This document shows positions 9,103-16,960 of a stretch of 64,000 nucleotides of DNA, piece by piece. The notes under the pieces are model-generated. The model ran no database searches, was not told the DNA's origin, and saw nothing but the letters and a program-made list of their open reading frames with translations. The first letter of the stretch is position 1, and the number at the start of each line of letters is the position of its first letter. The translations under genes were made by a program, and so were the position numbers. The stretch lies in NCBI GenBank assembly GCA_937949615.1, contig CALEDQ010000008.1, positions 186,001 through 250,000 on the forward strand, given 5' to 3'. Source of the DNA: an uncultured bacterium (GTDB taxonomy: Bacteria; Muiribacteriota; Ozemobacteria; Ozemobacterales; Ozemobacteraceae).

Positions 9103-10100
9103 AAATCGGGCTGACGATCGGCAAATTTTCGCCGCTGCACAAAGGGCACCAGTATCTTATCGAAACCGCTCTGAAAGAGATGGACAAGCTGTATCTGATG
9201 ATCTACGACAGCCCGGAGACAACGACCATCCCGCTGACGGTCAGAGCCAGCTGGATACGCACGCTCTACCCGCAGGTTCAGATCGTCGAAGCCTGGGATG
9301 GCCCCACCGATGCCGGCTACACCCCTGAAATAATGAAAATTCAGGACACCTATATTCTCTCGAAATTTCATGACAAGGGGATAACCCACTTTTATTCGAG
9401 CGAACCCTACGGCGACCACGTCAGCAAAGCTCTCAAAGCGGTAAATCGCACTGTTGACCTCAAGCGCCTTGCCATACCGGTTTCCGGCACTCAGGTTCGT
9501 AATGATCCCTTTTCGGCGAGAGCGTTTGTGCACGATATCGTCTATCGCGACCATGTCATCAATGTGGTTTTTCTTGGTGGCCCGTCGACCGGCAAAACAA
9601 CGCTGGCCGAATATCTGGCGCAAAAGTTTTCAACCGTCTGGATGCCTGAATACGGCCGGGAATACTGGGACAACAATCAGGTTGACCGGCGTCTGACTAC
9701 CGGTCAACTCGTCGAAATCGCGCGCGGGCATCTCGAACGCGAAGACCGGATGCTGCTCGAAGCAAACCGCTACCTGTTCACCGACACCAATGCGCTGACC
9801 ACCAGAATCTTTTCTTATCATTATCACGGCACCGCCGAACCAGAACTTGAAGATCTGGCGCTGCGCTGCGTTTCGCGCTACGACCTCTGCTTCGTCTGTG
9901 ACACCGATATACCTTACGAAGATTCGATCGACCGCTCAGGAGCAGGCAACCGCGAGATAATGCAGAAGCAGATTCTCGCCGACCTGCACTGCCGAAGAAT
10001 TCCATACCGGGTTGTCACCGGCAGTGTTGAAGAAAGAGCCAGTCAGGTCGCCGCCGCCCTCGATGGCCTGCAAAAGTTTACCAATCCATGGCGATTGTGA
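9099..10100 (+). CDS. nadR: NadR-like NMN adenylyltransferase / ribosylnicotinamide kinase
   Basis: 333 residues with two domains. The N-terminal nucleotidyltransferase has GKFSPLHKGH (about 8-17) and the second substrate motif SGTQVRNDPF (about 128-137). The C-terminal kinase has a P-loop GGPSTGKTT (about 158-166). The protein phosphorylates nicotinamide riboside to NMN and adenylates NMN to NAD. The N-terminal DNA-binding helix-turn-helix of enterobacterial NadR is absent, so it should be an enzyme only, not a repressor. Coupled to pnuC by an ATGA overlap. High confidence. Confidence 0.93.
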   Translation: MKIGLTIGKFSPLHKGHQYLIETALKEMDKLYLMIYDSPETTTIPLTVRASWIRTLYPQVQIVEAWDGPTDAGYTPEIMKIQDTYILSKFHDKGITHFYSSEPYGDHVSKALKAVNRTVDLKRLAIPVSGTQVRNDPFSARAFVHDIVYRDHVINVVFLGGPSTGKTTLAEYLAQKFSTVWMPEYGREYWDNNQVDRRLTTGQLVEIARGHLEREDRMLLEANRYLFTDTNALTTRIFSYHYHGTAEPELEDLALRCVSRYDLCFVCDTDIPYEDSIDRSGAGNREIMQKQILADLHCRRIPYRVVTGSVEERASQVAAALDGLQKFTNPWRL

Positions 10101-10134
10101 GCATCCACCATTTTTCCGGTTTTAGTGTTAGATA

Positions 10135-10318
10135 AGCATCGACCTTCTTCTAACCGATGCCATTATGCCCGAAATGAATTTTGCCTGGCTATTCCGCCAA
10201 TATAATTTCGCCGCACGGCGTTCTTGAAAAAGACACCTTCTTTCTGCAAAAGCCGTTTATCGTCGAACAGCTCGCCGAAATTGTCAGAACGGCACTTGCG
10301 TCGCCCAGAGACAACTAG
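10135..10318 (+). pseudogene. Remnant of a hybrid-kinase receiver domain
   Basis: Two short reading-frame pieces together spell a receiver domain. Frame 1 from 10135 reads IDLLLTDAIMPEMN, the phospho-acceptor Asp region. Frame 2 to the stop at 10316-10318 reads PGYSANIISPHGVLE then FFLQKPF and VEQLAEIVRTAL, the conserved Lys-Pro-Phe loop and last helix of receivers at the C-terminus of PAS hybrid histidine kinases. About 20 codons expected between these parts are missing and the frame shifts at about 10175-10181. Nothing upstream codes for the kinase. It is a decayed fragment of a larger lost gene. Confidence 0.75.
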
Positions 10319-10371
10319 AAAGCGCCCAAAACAATCTCATAAATTTGCCCCGCAAAACTTCCTGAATTTTG

Positions 10372-10377
10372 TATAAT
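10372..10377 (+). promoter_or_regulatory. Candidate -10 element for the STN/SpoIIE gene block
   Basis: A perfect TATAAT preceded by TTTTG, about 39 bases before the chosen start at 10416. The nearest -35-like hexamer (TTGCCC, 10345-10350) is 21 bases away, wider than ideal. It lies in the 315-base gap that otherwise holds only the receiver remnant. Confidence 0.4.
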
Positions 10378-10415
10378 TCCCAGGTCAGATGCAAAATTTT
10401 GTGAGGGCAACCTGC

Positions 10416-12179
10416 ATGCTATTGTTCAGCCGTCCGAGGCTTTGTCTGCTGCTTTCTGTCTTCTGCCTGCTGGTAAATACCGCTCAGGCAAAAAGCTTTC
10501 CGGGAAATGGGCTGCTGGCCCGTCTAAACGCTCTCGCCGCCAGAGCCAGCCTCAACCTGATCGTCAACGCGCCAGACCGCAGTCTTGGCGACTTCAAGCC
10601 ATCAGAGTCGCAGAGCGACATCGAACAACTGCTTGCAATCGCTGATGCTGCCAGCTGTACCGCCGACTGCACCGGTTCGGTCTGGCTGATTACGGCCAGA
10701 GAGCGACATACTTTTCAGAATTCTTCAGGCTGGCAGTTTTTCTACCCATCTGATGGCCCGATAGAAAGCCTTATGACTCGTAAAAAAGACAGTCATGCCA
10801 CCGATACCATAACCTTTATGGTGCCGTCTGTTAACGCCTGCATCATTTCTGGAGACAGTAGAAGAACCGCCGCGGCAGCAGAACGTCTGCAAAGTCTCGA
10901 AAAGCCGGCAATTCCGGCCGAACTGCAACTTGATATTACCGGCGACAATTCAGCTCAGACAGCATCGCTCTCACTGCAAGTCCTGACCAATACCAGCTTT
11001 TCTTTTGAACTGACAACCCCCGGGTTCGAGCCAATTGTTGCGACAGCTTCTCTTGCATGCGACACATCTGGCTCTTTCAGCCTGACAATTGATAATGCCG
11101 AGGCGAAAGCCTCAGATGCAGACAAAAGCCTGAATTCTCAATTACAGCAGGTTTCTCAGCAACCAGGCCCGCTGCTCATTAACAACAACGGCAACGCTGT
11201 AACCATAAACTGGAACGCCAGGCTGCTCAGACCATTTACCGAAAAAACCGACAAGAACAGTAAAAACGCTATTGCCGGCCGCGCCGGATTGAAGACAACC
11301 TCCCCTCAGCCAGACCCGGCCACCATGATGAACACGTTGCTGCTTAATGAGCCAGTTGCTGAAATTCTCGGCAGAATTGCAGCCTCTGAAAGCTGCAATC
11401 TGGTTGTAGACAAAGCTATAAGCGGCAATCTGTCAGTTTTCTTTTTCGGGCCTGACCTCTATTTTGAAGAACAGTTGAATCGCATCGCCCGCTCTGTCGG
11501 CGGCGGTATCAGAAAAATCGGGAACACCTGGATGGTCGCACCGGAAAACAGATTTGTCGACGCCTTTGATTTTGGCTACAATATCACAAAAAGACTGCAG
11601 TATTCAGATGCAGAAGCCACAGCCGCCATATTAAAGGCCGGCCTTGCCGCTTTTAACGCACCAGCGAACTGTCGGGTGGCGTCTGACCGGGTTATAAACG
11701 CAATCATTCTCGCCGGTTCGGCAGATATAACCGACGGCCTCATGCGACTGCTTGCCGAACTCGACCACCCGCCTGTGCTTTTCGACAGCCGGCTTTCGCT
11801 GCAGTCTGATATGGGTGACTTTTCTGAAATATTCGGCATAAATACAGGCCGGATAAGTGGCAGACAAATAGCTCTCAAAGATGCAACTGCTGAAATTGAG
11901 CTTCTACCGGTCAGGCTGCGGCATATGGCAGAGCCAGGGCTCAAGATACGAACCAGTATAAGACTTGAATCGGGTCTTAAGCTGAAACTGGCGTTCTGGT
12001 CAGCCTTGTCAGAATCTGATTCCAGGCCGGTAATTGCATTCAATGGCAGTTCGACTGTATCTCTTTTCATTTCGGGATCAAAATCAGACAGTCAGTTTGC
12101 CGATCACCGTTATCTCTCGCATGAAGCAGAAGATGAGAGCGGCGGCGAGACAGACGATGCCTTCGAATCTTCATTCTGA
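10416..12179 (+). CDS. Exported protein with secretin N-domain-like repeats (copy A)
   Basis: About 587 residues. ATG 10416 has TGAGGG about 8 bases upstream; ATG 10389, nine codons earlier, has no clear ribosome site. Residues 1-26 are a signal peptide ending near TAQAKS. The early part (about 30-90) and a second unit (about 310-390, EILGRIAASESCNLVV then GNLSVFFFG) resemble the N0/STN fold of secretins and TonB receptors. The following part (about 395-460, DRVINAIILAG) resembles the secretin N1 domain. No secretin beta-barrel follows, so it should not form an outer-membrane channel. It is a paralogue of the next gene. Predicted periplasmic; function unknown. Confidence 0.72.
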   Translation: MLLFSRPRLCLLLSVFCLLVNTAQAKSFPGNGLLARLNALAARASLNLIVNAPDRSLGDFKPSESQSDIEQLLAIADAASCTADCTGSVWLITARERHTFQNSSGWQFFYPSDGPIESLMTRKKDSHATDTITFMVPSVNACIISGDSRRTAAAAERLQSLEKPAIPAELQLDITGDNSAQTASLSLQVLTNTSFSFELTTPGFEPIVATASLACDTSGSFSLTIDNAEAKASDADKSLNSQLQQVSQQPGPLLINNNGNAVTINWNARLLRPFTEKTDKNSKNAIAGRAGLKTTSPQPDPATMMNTLLLNEPVAEILGRIAASESCNLVVDKAISGNLSVFFFGPDLYFEEQLNRIARSVGGGIRKIGNTWMVAPENRFVDAFDFGYNITKRLQYSDAEATAAILKAGLAAFNAPANCRVASDRVINAIILAGSADITDGLMRLLAELDHPPVLFDSRLSLQSDMGDFSEIFGINTGRISGRQIALKDATAEIELLPVRLRHMAEPGLKIRTSIRLESGLKLKLAFWSALSESDSRPVIAFNGSSTVSLFISGSKSDSQFADHRYLSHEAEDESGGETDDAFESSF

Positions 12180-12190
12180 GGACTGAAAAA

Positions 12191-14026
12191 ATGACGAAGA
12201 AAGCCATAACAACCAGCCTGTATTGCCTGTTTATCTGCCTTCTGTTTATTATTCAGCTGCTGCCGGCAGGCATGGCGGCCGAAGAAATCAGAGCTGATTA
12301 CTCCGGCTGGTCATTGTCCGACGCCTTTGCCGACCTGGCCATGAAGGCCGGCATCAACCTCGTCTGCGCTTTTCCTGACCAGAAAAACGGTTATTTCAGG
12401 CTTAACGAAACAGTCTACTTCGAAGAAGCCATGAGCCTTCTGGCAAACATCAACCGAATGCAGGTTCGCAGAAATGACAACATCTGGGTCATCGCGCCAG
12501 AAGATGCTCAACCGAAAAGCGATCGCCAGGCAGTAACAATCAGGGATCTCTCATTCAGACAGCTTTCTGAGTTGGGAAATCAGATGGAACTGATGAAGAT
12601 GCCGCAAGTCAGTCTCTGGTTTCCGCCTCATTCCCGTTTAATGGCTGCAGTCGGCCCGAAAGTCGGTCTCGACGAAATAAAAAAGCTCAAAGAAACTCTC
12701 GACACACCGGTTCACGCACTTCAGATTGCATTCTATCTGAAGAAGATCTCTGGCGAAACCATTGCTTCATGCACATTCAACGGCGTAAGCAATCAGACAT
12801 TTTCGCTCACCTTCGTTTCTGAGTCAGGCAAAGAGAGAATCTCGATCGCAGGAACCCCATCACTGAACGACGACGGCAAAATCAGATTCGCCTTCAGCGA
12901 GAAATTTGTTTCATCTGAAGCCAGACTGCAGAAATCAGACAGCATCTTTCTGCAATATCAGAAGCCGGCAGAACATCGCATAAATCTGGCCGGCACAGAA
13001 TGGCTGATTGGCTGGCAGATGACACCGGCTCAGCTTTATGGACGACTGGCCCCGGAAAATGCAGGACATAATAACGGTATCGCGACCACCCCTTCTGATG
13101 AAAAACAGAGCGAAAACGACCAGTCACTGCGGCATTACACAGAAATCCCGCATTCAACCGCCGAGCCTCTTGAAAAACCTCTCATACTCAAGAATGCAGA
13201 CATACCGACAACACTGGCCGACCTTGCCAGGCAGCAGAACATCAGACTGATATGCGACAGCAGCATTACCGGTAACATTTCTGCGTTCTGTTTTGACGAG
13301 TCCCTCGATCGCGAAATGTTTCTCAGAACCATCGCCATGACCGCCGGCGACCTGTACGAAGAAGACGGCATAACCTTTGTCGGGAACCGCCGGGCTATCA
13401 CAGATATGAAGTTGCAACCCGGCAAGCCGGTATTCTCTGCACCGCTTAAAAATGTTTCTGCGGCCTCAGCCGCTTTTATGCTCAATTCATTCTTCAAAGA
13501 AGCCGGCATTCCAGGCAGAATCAGCCCGGTTTCAGGCAATCGGGTCGCCATAATTTCAGACAAGCCGGGCACCGATATGGCAATCGGAATCTGCGAAGAC
13601 TGGGCGGTTGAACCACCGCGGTTCGATCTCGGTATCAACGTTGATCGGCACCAACAGGGGGCATGCCAGATGCTTTCTCTGCAGAATGACAAAACCGCTG
13701 ATTTCGTTTATAAAACTGCCAGAACCAGAATGAAAGGTGACCTCAAACCCTCTGTTATCAGCCGAGAACTGGGCTTGCTGAATATTGCCTACCGTCTTGA
13801 AATAACTTATCAGAGCGGTGATCGCCTGCAGGTCAACAGTTCGAGCCAGATTGCAGCCGCAAGTCCGATGCTGCTGCTGCACAGTCAGATTCCGGCGGCA
13901 GAAAAAATCTATCTTTCCGGTCATTTTTCACGTAAATTCTCTGAGGATATCCCCGTGGTCGGTGAGTCTCCGTTCTATGCGCCAGAAAAAACCGATCCGG
14001 ACAAAGCTTTTGACTCGGAATTCTAA
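12191..14026 (+). CDS. Exported protein with secretin N-domain-like repeats (copy B)
   Basis: 611 residues; start preceded by GAGGA. Signal peptide residues 1-29 (ending GMAAEE). An N0/STN-like unit lies at about 32-105 (SLSDAFADLAMKAGINLV then NIWVIAP), followed by an N1-like part, and a second STN-like unit at about 330-400 (TTLADLARQQNIRLI then GNISAFCFD). The architecture and spacing match the preceding gene, and both end in acidic tails (FDSEF here, FESSF there). There is no secretin channel domain. Copies A and B look like an old tandem duplication and may form one periplasmic complex. Function unknown. Confidence 0.72.
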   Translation: MTKKAITTSLYCLFICLLFIIQLLPAGMAAEEIRADYSGWSLSDAFADLAMKAGINLVCAFPDQKNGYFRLNETVYFEEAMSLLANINRMQVRRNDNIWVIAPEDAQPKSDRQAVTIRDLSFRQLSELGNQMELMKMPQVSLWFPPHSRLMAAVGPKVGLDEIKKLKETLDTPVHALQIAFYLKKISGETIASCTFNGVSNQTFSLTFVSESGKERISIAGTPSLNDDGKIRFAFSEKFVSSEARLQKSDSIFLQYQKPAEHRINLAGTEWLIGWQMTPAQLYGRLAPENAGHNNGIATTPSDEKQSENDQSLRHYTEIPHSTAEPLEKPLILKNADIPTTLADLARQQNIRLICDSSITGNISAFCFDESLDREMFLRTIAMTAGDLYEEDGITFVGNRRAITDMKLQPGKPVFSAPLKNVSAASAAFMLNSFFKEAGIPGRISPVSGNRVAIISDKPGTDMAIGICEDWAVEPPRFDLGINVDRHQQGACQMLSLQNDKTADFVYKTARTRMKGDLKPSVISRELGLLNIAYRLEITYQSGDRLQVNSSSQIAAASPMLLLHSQIPAAEKIYLSGHFSRKFSEDIPVVGESPFYAPEKTDPDKAFDSEF

Positions 14027-14065
14027 AACAGAAACCTCAGTTTATCAGACCAGGAAAAACCAATA

Positions 14066-16960
14066 TTGTTAGCACAATCAGGAAAATTGATCACCAGAAT
14101 GCTGCAGCTGCTGCTGATGGCCCTGCTGCCGGCTTTTCTGCTCTGGTCGGTTCTTGCCGGTTATTACGGGTCAGTTGGCCGCCAGGCCGTTTCTGACGCC
14201 CAGGACCGTCTCAATCTGCAACTCGACCGACTCGAAGCCTTTCATTCTGATGAAACTTTCTTTCATGCCTTGCTGCAGCAGAACTTCGCCAGCACAGATG
14301 CCTCTGCCGATCCTGATACACAACTGAAAAGCAAAGTGACATCTTTCAAGCACTTTTTTGCAAATCGGGTGCGTTTTATCGTCTGGAAGCCAGACGGCTC
14401 GATAAATACAGCGCTGAGTGACGAAAAACGTTTTCAGTTCATTCTCAAAGCCATGTATCAGATAATGCACCTGCTGGCCGAAGCATATCGCAACGAACCG
14501 GCCTCTGACCCCGCCGGCCTGCAGACCATAACCGACAAAATAAACCTGCTGCGCGGCTATTTTGGACAGCTTCTCTTCGAAAACCAGCTTTTTGAGCCTC
14601 TCAAACCGGGGGAACACGGTAGATGTCTCTTCGTTTCTCTCGATAGGCAGCAACGCCTGCTCTGGTATTACCCTGGGCAAAATTTTTCGCTCGCCTGCTT
14701 TCTCGACGCTGAGCTGACCGGCAGGTTTCTCGGCCCAAGAACCTTTATCAGGCAGGCTGCAGCACAAGGGGTGCCGGAGCACCCGGCAATGGTTAAAACC
14801 CTCTCTTATGAATCATACGGGCTGCCAAACAATGCTGAAGAACAGGCTGAAATAATGCTCGAAATCAAAAAATTCGAAACTGACGGCATGGCCGTGCGCG
14901 AAAGTCGCAATTTTCTTGTAAATGTTCGCCTGGCCAGCCCCGATCTGCTTCTCACCAGCTATCTGCGCAAAAACACGTTGCCATCAGCACCTAAGCAGAC
15001 CGCCCGAACCATGTGCCGCCTTCTGTCGGCTGTTTTTCTTGCCGCTTTTTTCTTCTACTGCCTGCAGCTGCGGCATCCGAACTGGTGCCTGTCGGTCAAA
15101 CACAAGATGTTACTGCTGTTTCTCTTCTCTAATGGTCTGCCCATGCTGCTGATGCTCTCGGCCGGCTATGAATTTTTTCACGAAAAGAGAAGCGAACTGC
15201 TGAACTCCGCACACCAGGAATCACTGAGCATTCTCAAGGAATTCGATGTGCGTTTTCCTGAAGCGGCAACATCTCTCGCTGCCAGACTAAACAGTTTTAT
15301 CGACAAACGCAATCGCCGCTATGGCAGCAATCGCTGGCCAGATGCAGAAATTGCTCGGTTGAAAGAACTGCTAGAAAAAATACGACCGCAAGAAGGTGGA
15401 CTGCTCGAAGATAGCGATAATTACAGTTTTTATGTCGCCAACACCGCAAACAAAGCCTCAAAAATGGGTCTGGCGCTGATGCAGAGCGGGCTTGATTTTT
15501 TCAGTCAGCCCAGAAACAAACCTCGCTTTAAAAACCGAGAAACGATTCTAGAACAGGTTTCAAGCATCGAGAAATCCTTGTATTTCTTTCTCGCGGCTTT
15601 AAATCGTTTTTCAACCATGAGCAGCGGCGACAGCGAGCGGCTGGCCTATCTTAAATTCACCGGCGCCCCAGATCTGGGCCTGAACTGGGGCTTGATTCTG
15701 CTATCATGGGAGAAATCGGTCTTTATTCGGGATTTTATTGGCGAAAGACTGCAAAAATCAGCGGATGAACTCAAACCTAGAATCCTGGCCGTTATGGAAA
15801 CCTCTTCTGACCGGATCTTCTCAACTGCCGCTGTCGACACTCCTCAGATAAAGAAGCTGATGCGTCAGACCCGCAGTCGAAGAATCATTACCAGTGACCA
15901 TATTGAAGTCGACGGCAAAACCTGGCTCTTCACCTCGATTGCCGGCAACGAAATCACCCATGGCGTTCTTGCCGCCCTCTATCCTGCCGAGCTTATCGAA
16001 AAGCAGATTTTCAGGCTGCAGATCGTCATTGGGCTGGCCATGCTGCTGACGATAGTGATTCTCAGACATATTATCATGCTGTTCGCTGCCAGGCTTCTCG
16101 CACCCGTTGAAAATCTCGCGCATGGTATCGAAAGAGTCAAACGACGTGATTACACGATCAGGGTCGCCCCTGGCAGCGATGACGAGCTCGGCCTGCTGGT
16201 CGATGCCTTCAACCAGACCGTAGAAGGCCTGCATGAGCTGGCAATCGGCACCACTGTTCAGGTAAGCCTGCTGCCGCCTGAAACCTGCCGACGCCAGCAG
16301 ACAAGGCTTTTTGCCCGGTCTCTGTTCATGAGCAAAATGGGCGGTGACTACTACGACTACTTCGATCTGCCTGGTAATCGTCTCGGGGTATTTTTTGGCG
16401 ATGTGGCAGGGCACGGAATTCCGGCGGCGATGATCATGGCCATGATGAAAGCCATGATTGCTGCGGCCTCAAAAGAATTCGCCGGCCCGGCCGAAGTTCT
16501 GTTCAGAGGCGGCCAGATTCTTCAGGAACTCAAAAAAAGAGAGTGGCGCCGGATGATGACCGCCCAGTGCCTGGACTTCGACTGTCAGACAGGCAGTTTT
16601 ATCATTGCCAATGCCGGGCACTGCTATCCGGCCATTATCGGCCATCAGGGTGAAAGTGCCGAGCTTCTTGAGCTGAAGGGCTTTCCACTGGGCAGCTCGG
16701 CAAAAAACCGGTCAGAAGAGAAAACTGCTACCCTGAAACCCGGTGAAACCCTCATTCTTTATACAGACGGCATTATCGAAGCCACCAGCAAATCGGGGGA
16801 AATGTTTGGCTATCCGAGATTTCTGCAATTACTCAAAAGTGCCTGGAACGAGGATCTCGAAACTTACTGGCAGGGGATTCATGCCGGTTACCGAGCCTGG
16901 GCCGAAAACCAGGACGATGATCTGACCTTTCTGATGCTGCGGCGGGAGGAAAAGCCATGA
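14066..16960 (+). CDS. Membrane sensor with HAMP and active SpoIIE/RsbU-type PP2C phosphatase
   Basis: About 964 residues from TTG 14066, which has AGGA about 10 bases upstream; ATG 14099 is an alternative. Membrane helices lie at about 12-33, 312-335, 346-368 and 650-672, giving two extracytoplasmic regions. A HAMP linker follows (about 675-730, DELGLLVDAFNQ). The C-terminal phosphatase is complete: GGDYYDYF (about 757), GDVAGHG (about 778), LYTDGI (about 898) and DDDLTFL (about 950), which carry the metal-binding Asp residues. Such proteins dephosphorylate anti-sigma-factor antagonists in partner-switching circuits; none is encoded in this window. The gene overlaps its paralogue downstream (ATGA). 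Confidence 0.88.
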   Translation: MLAQSGKLITRMLQLLLMALLPAFLLWSVLAGYYGSVGRQAVSDAQDRLNLQLDRLEAFHSDETFFHALLQQNFASTDASADPDTQLKSKVTSFKHFFANRVRFIVWKPDGSINTALSDEKRFQFILKAMYQIMHLLAEAYRNEPASDPAGLQTITDKINLLRGYFGQLLFENQLFEPLKPGEHGRCLFVSLDRQQRLLWYYPGQNFSLACFLDAELTGRFLGPRTFIRQAAAQGVPEHPAMVKTLSYESYGLPNNAEEQAEIMLEIKKFETDGMAVRESRNFLVNVRLASPDLLLTSYLRKNTLPSAPKQTARTMCRLLSAVFLAAFFFYCLQLRHPNWCLSVKHKMLLLFLFSNGLPMLLMLSAGYEFFHEKRSELLNSAHQESLSILKEFDVRFPEAATSLAARLNSFIDKRNRRYGSNRWPDAEIARLKELLEKIRPQEGGLLEDSDNYSFYVANTANKASKMGLALMQSGLDFFSQPRNKPRFKNRETILEQVSSIEKSLYFFLAALNRFSTMSSGDSERLAYLKFTGAPDLGLNWGLILLSWEKSVFIRDFIGERLQKSADELKPRILAVMETSSDRIFSTAAVDTPQIKKLMRQTRSRRIITSDHIEVDGKTWLFTSIAGNEITHGVLAALYPAELIEKQIFRLQIVIGLAMLLTIVILRHIIMLFAARLLAPVENLAHGIERVKRRDYTIRVAPGSDDELGLLVDAFNQTVEGLHELAIGTTVQVSLLPPETCRRQQTRLFARSLFMSKMGGDYYDYFDLPGNRLGVFFGDVAGHGIPAAMIMAMMKAMIAAASKEFAGPAEVLFRGGQILQELKKREWRRMMTAQCLDFDCQTGSFIIANAGHCYPAIIGHQGESAELLELKGFPLGSSAKNRSEEKTATLKPGETLILYTDGIIEATSKSGEMFGYPRFLQLLKSAWNEDLETYWQGIHAGYRAWAENQDDDLTFLMLRREEKP

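Noticed and set aside
10416..14026. Calling the STN proteins secretins (PilQ/GspD)
   Set aside because: No secretin beta-barrel domain follows the N-domain-like parts in either protein.
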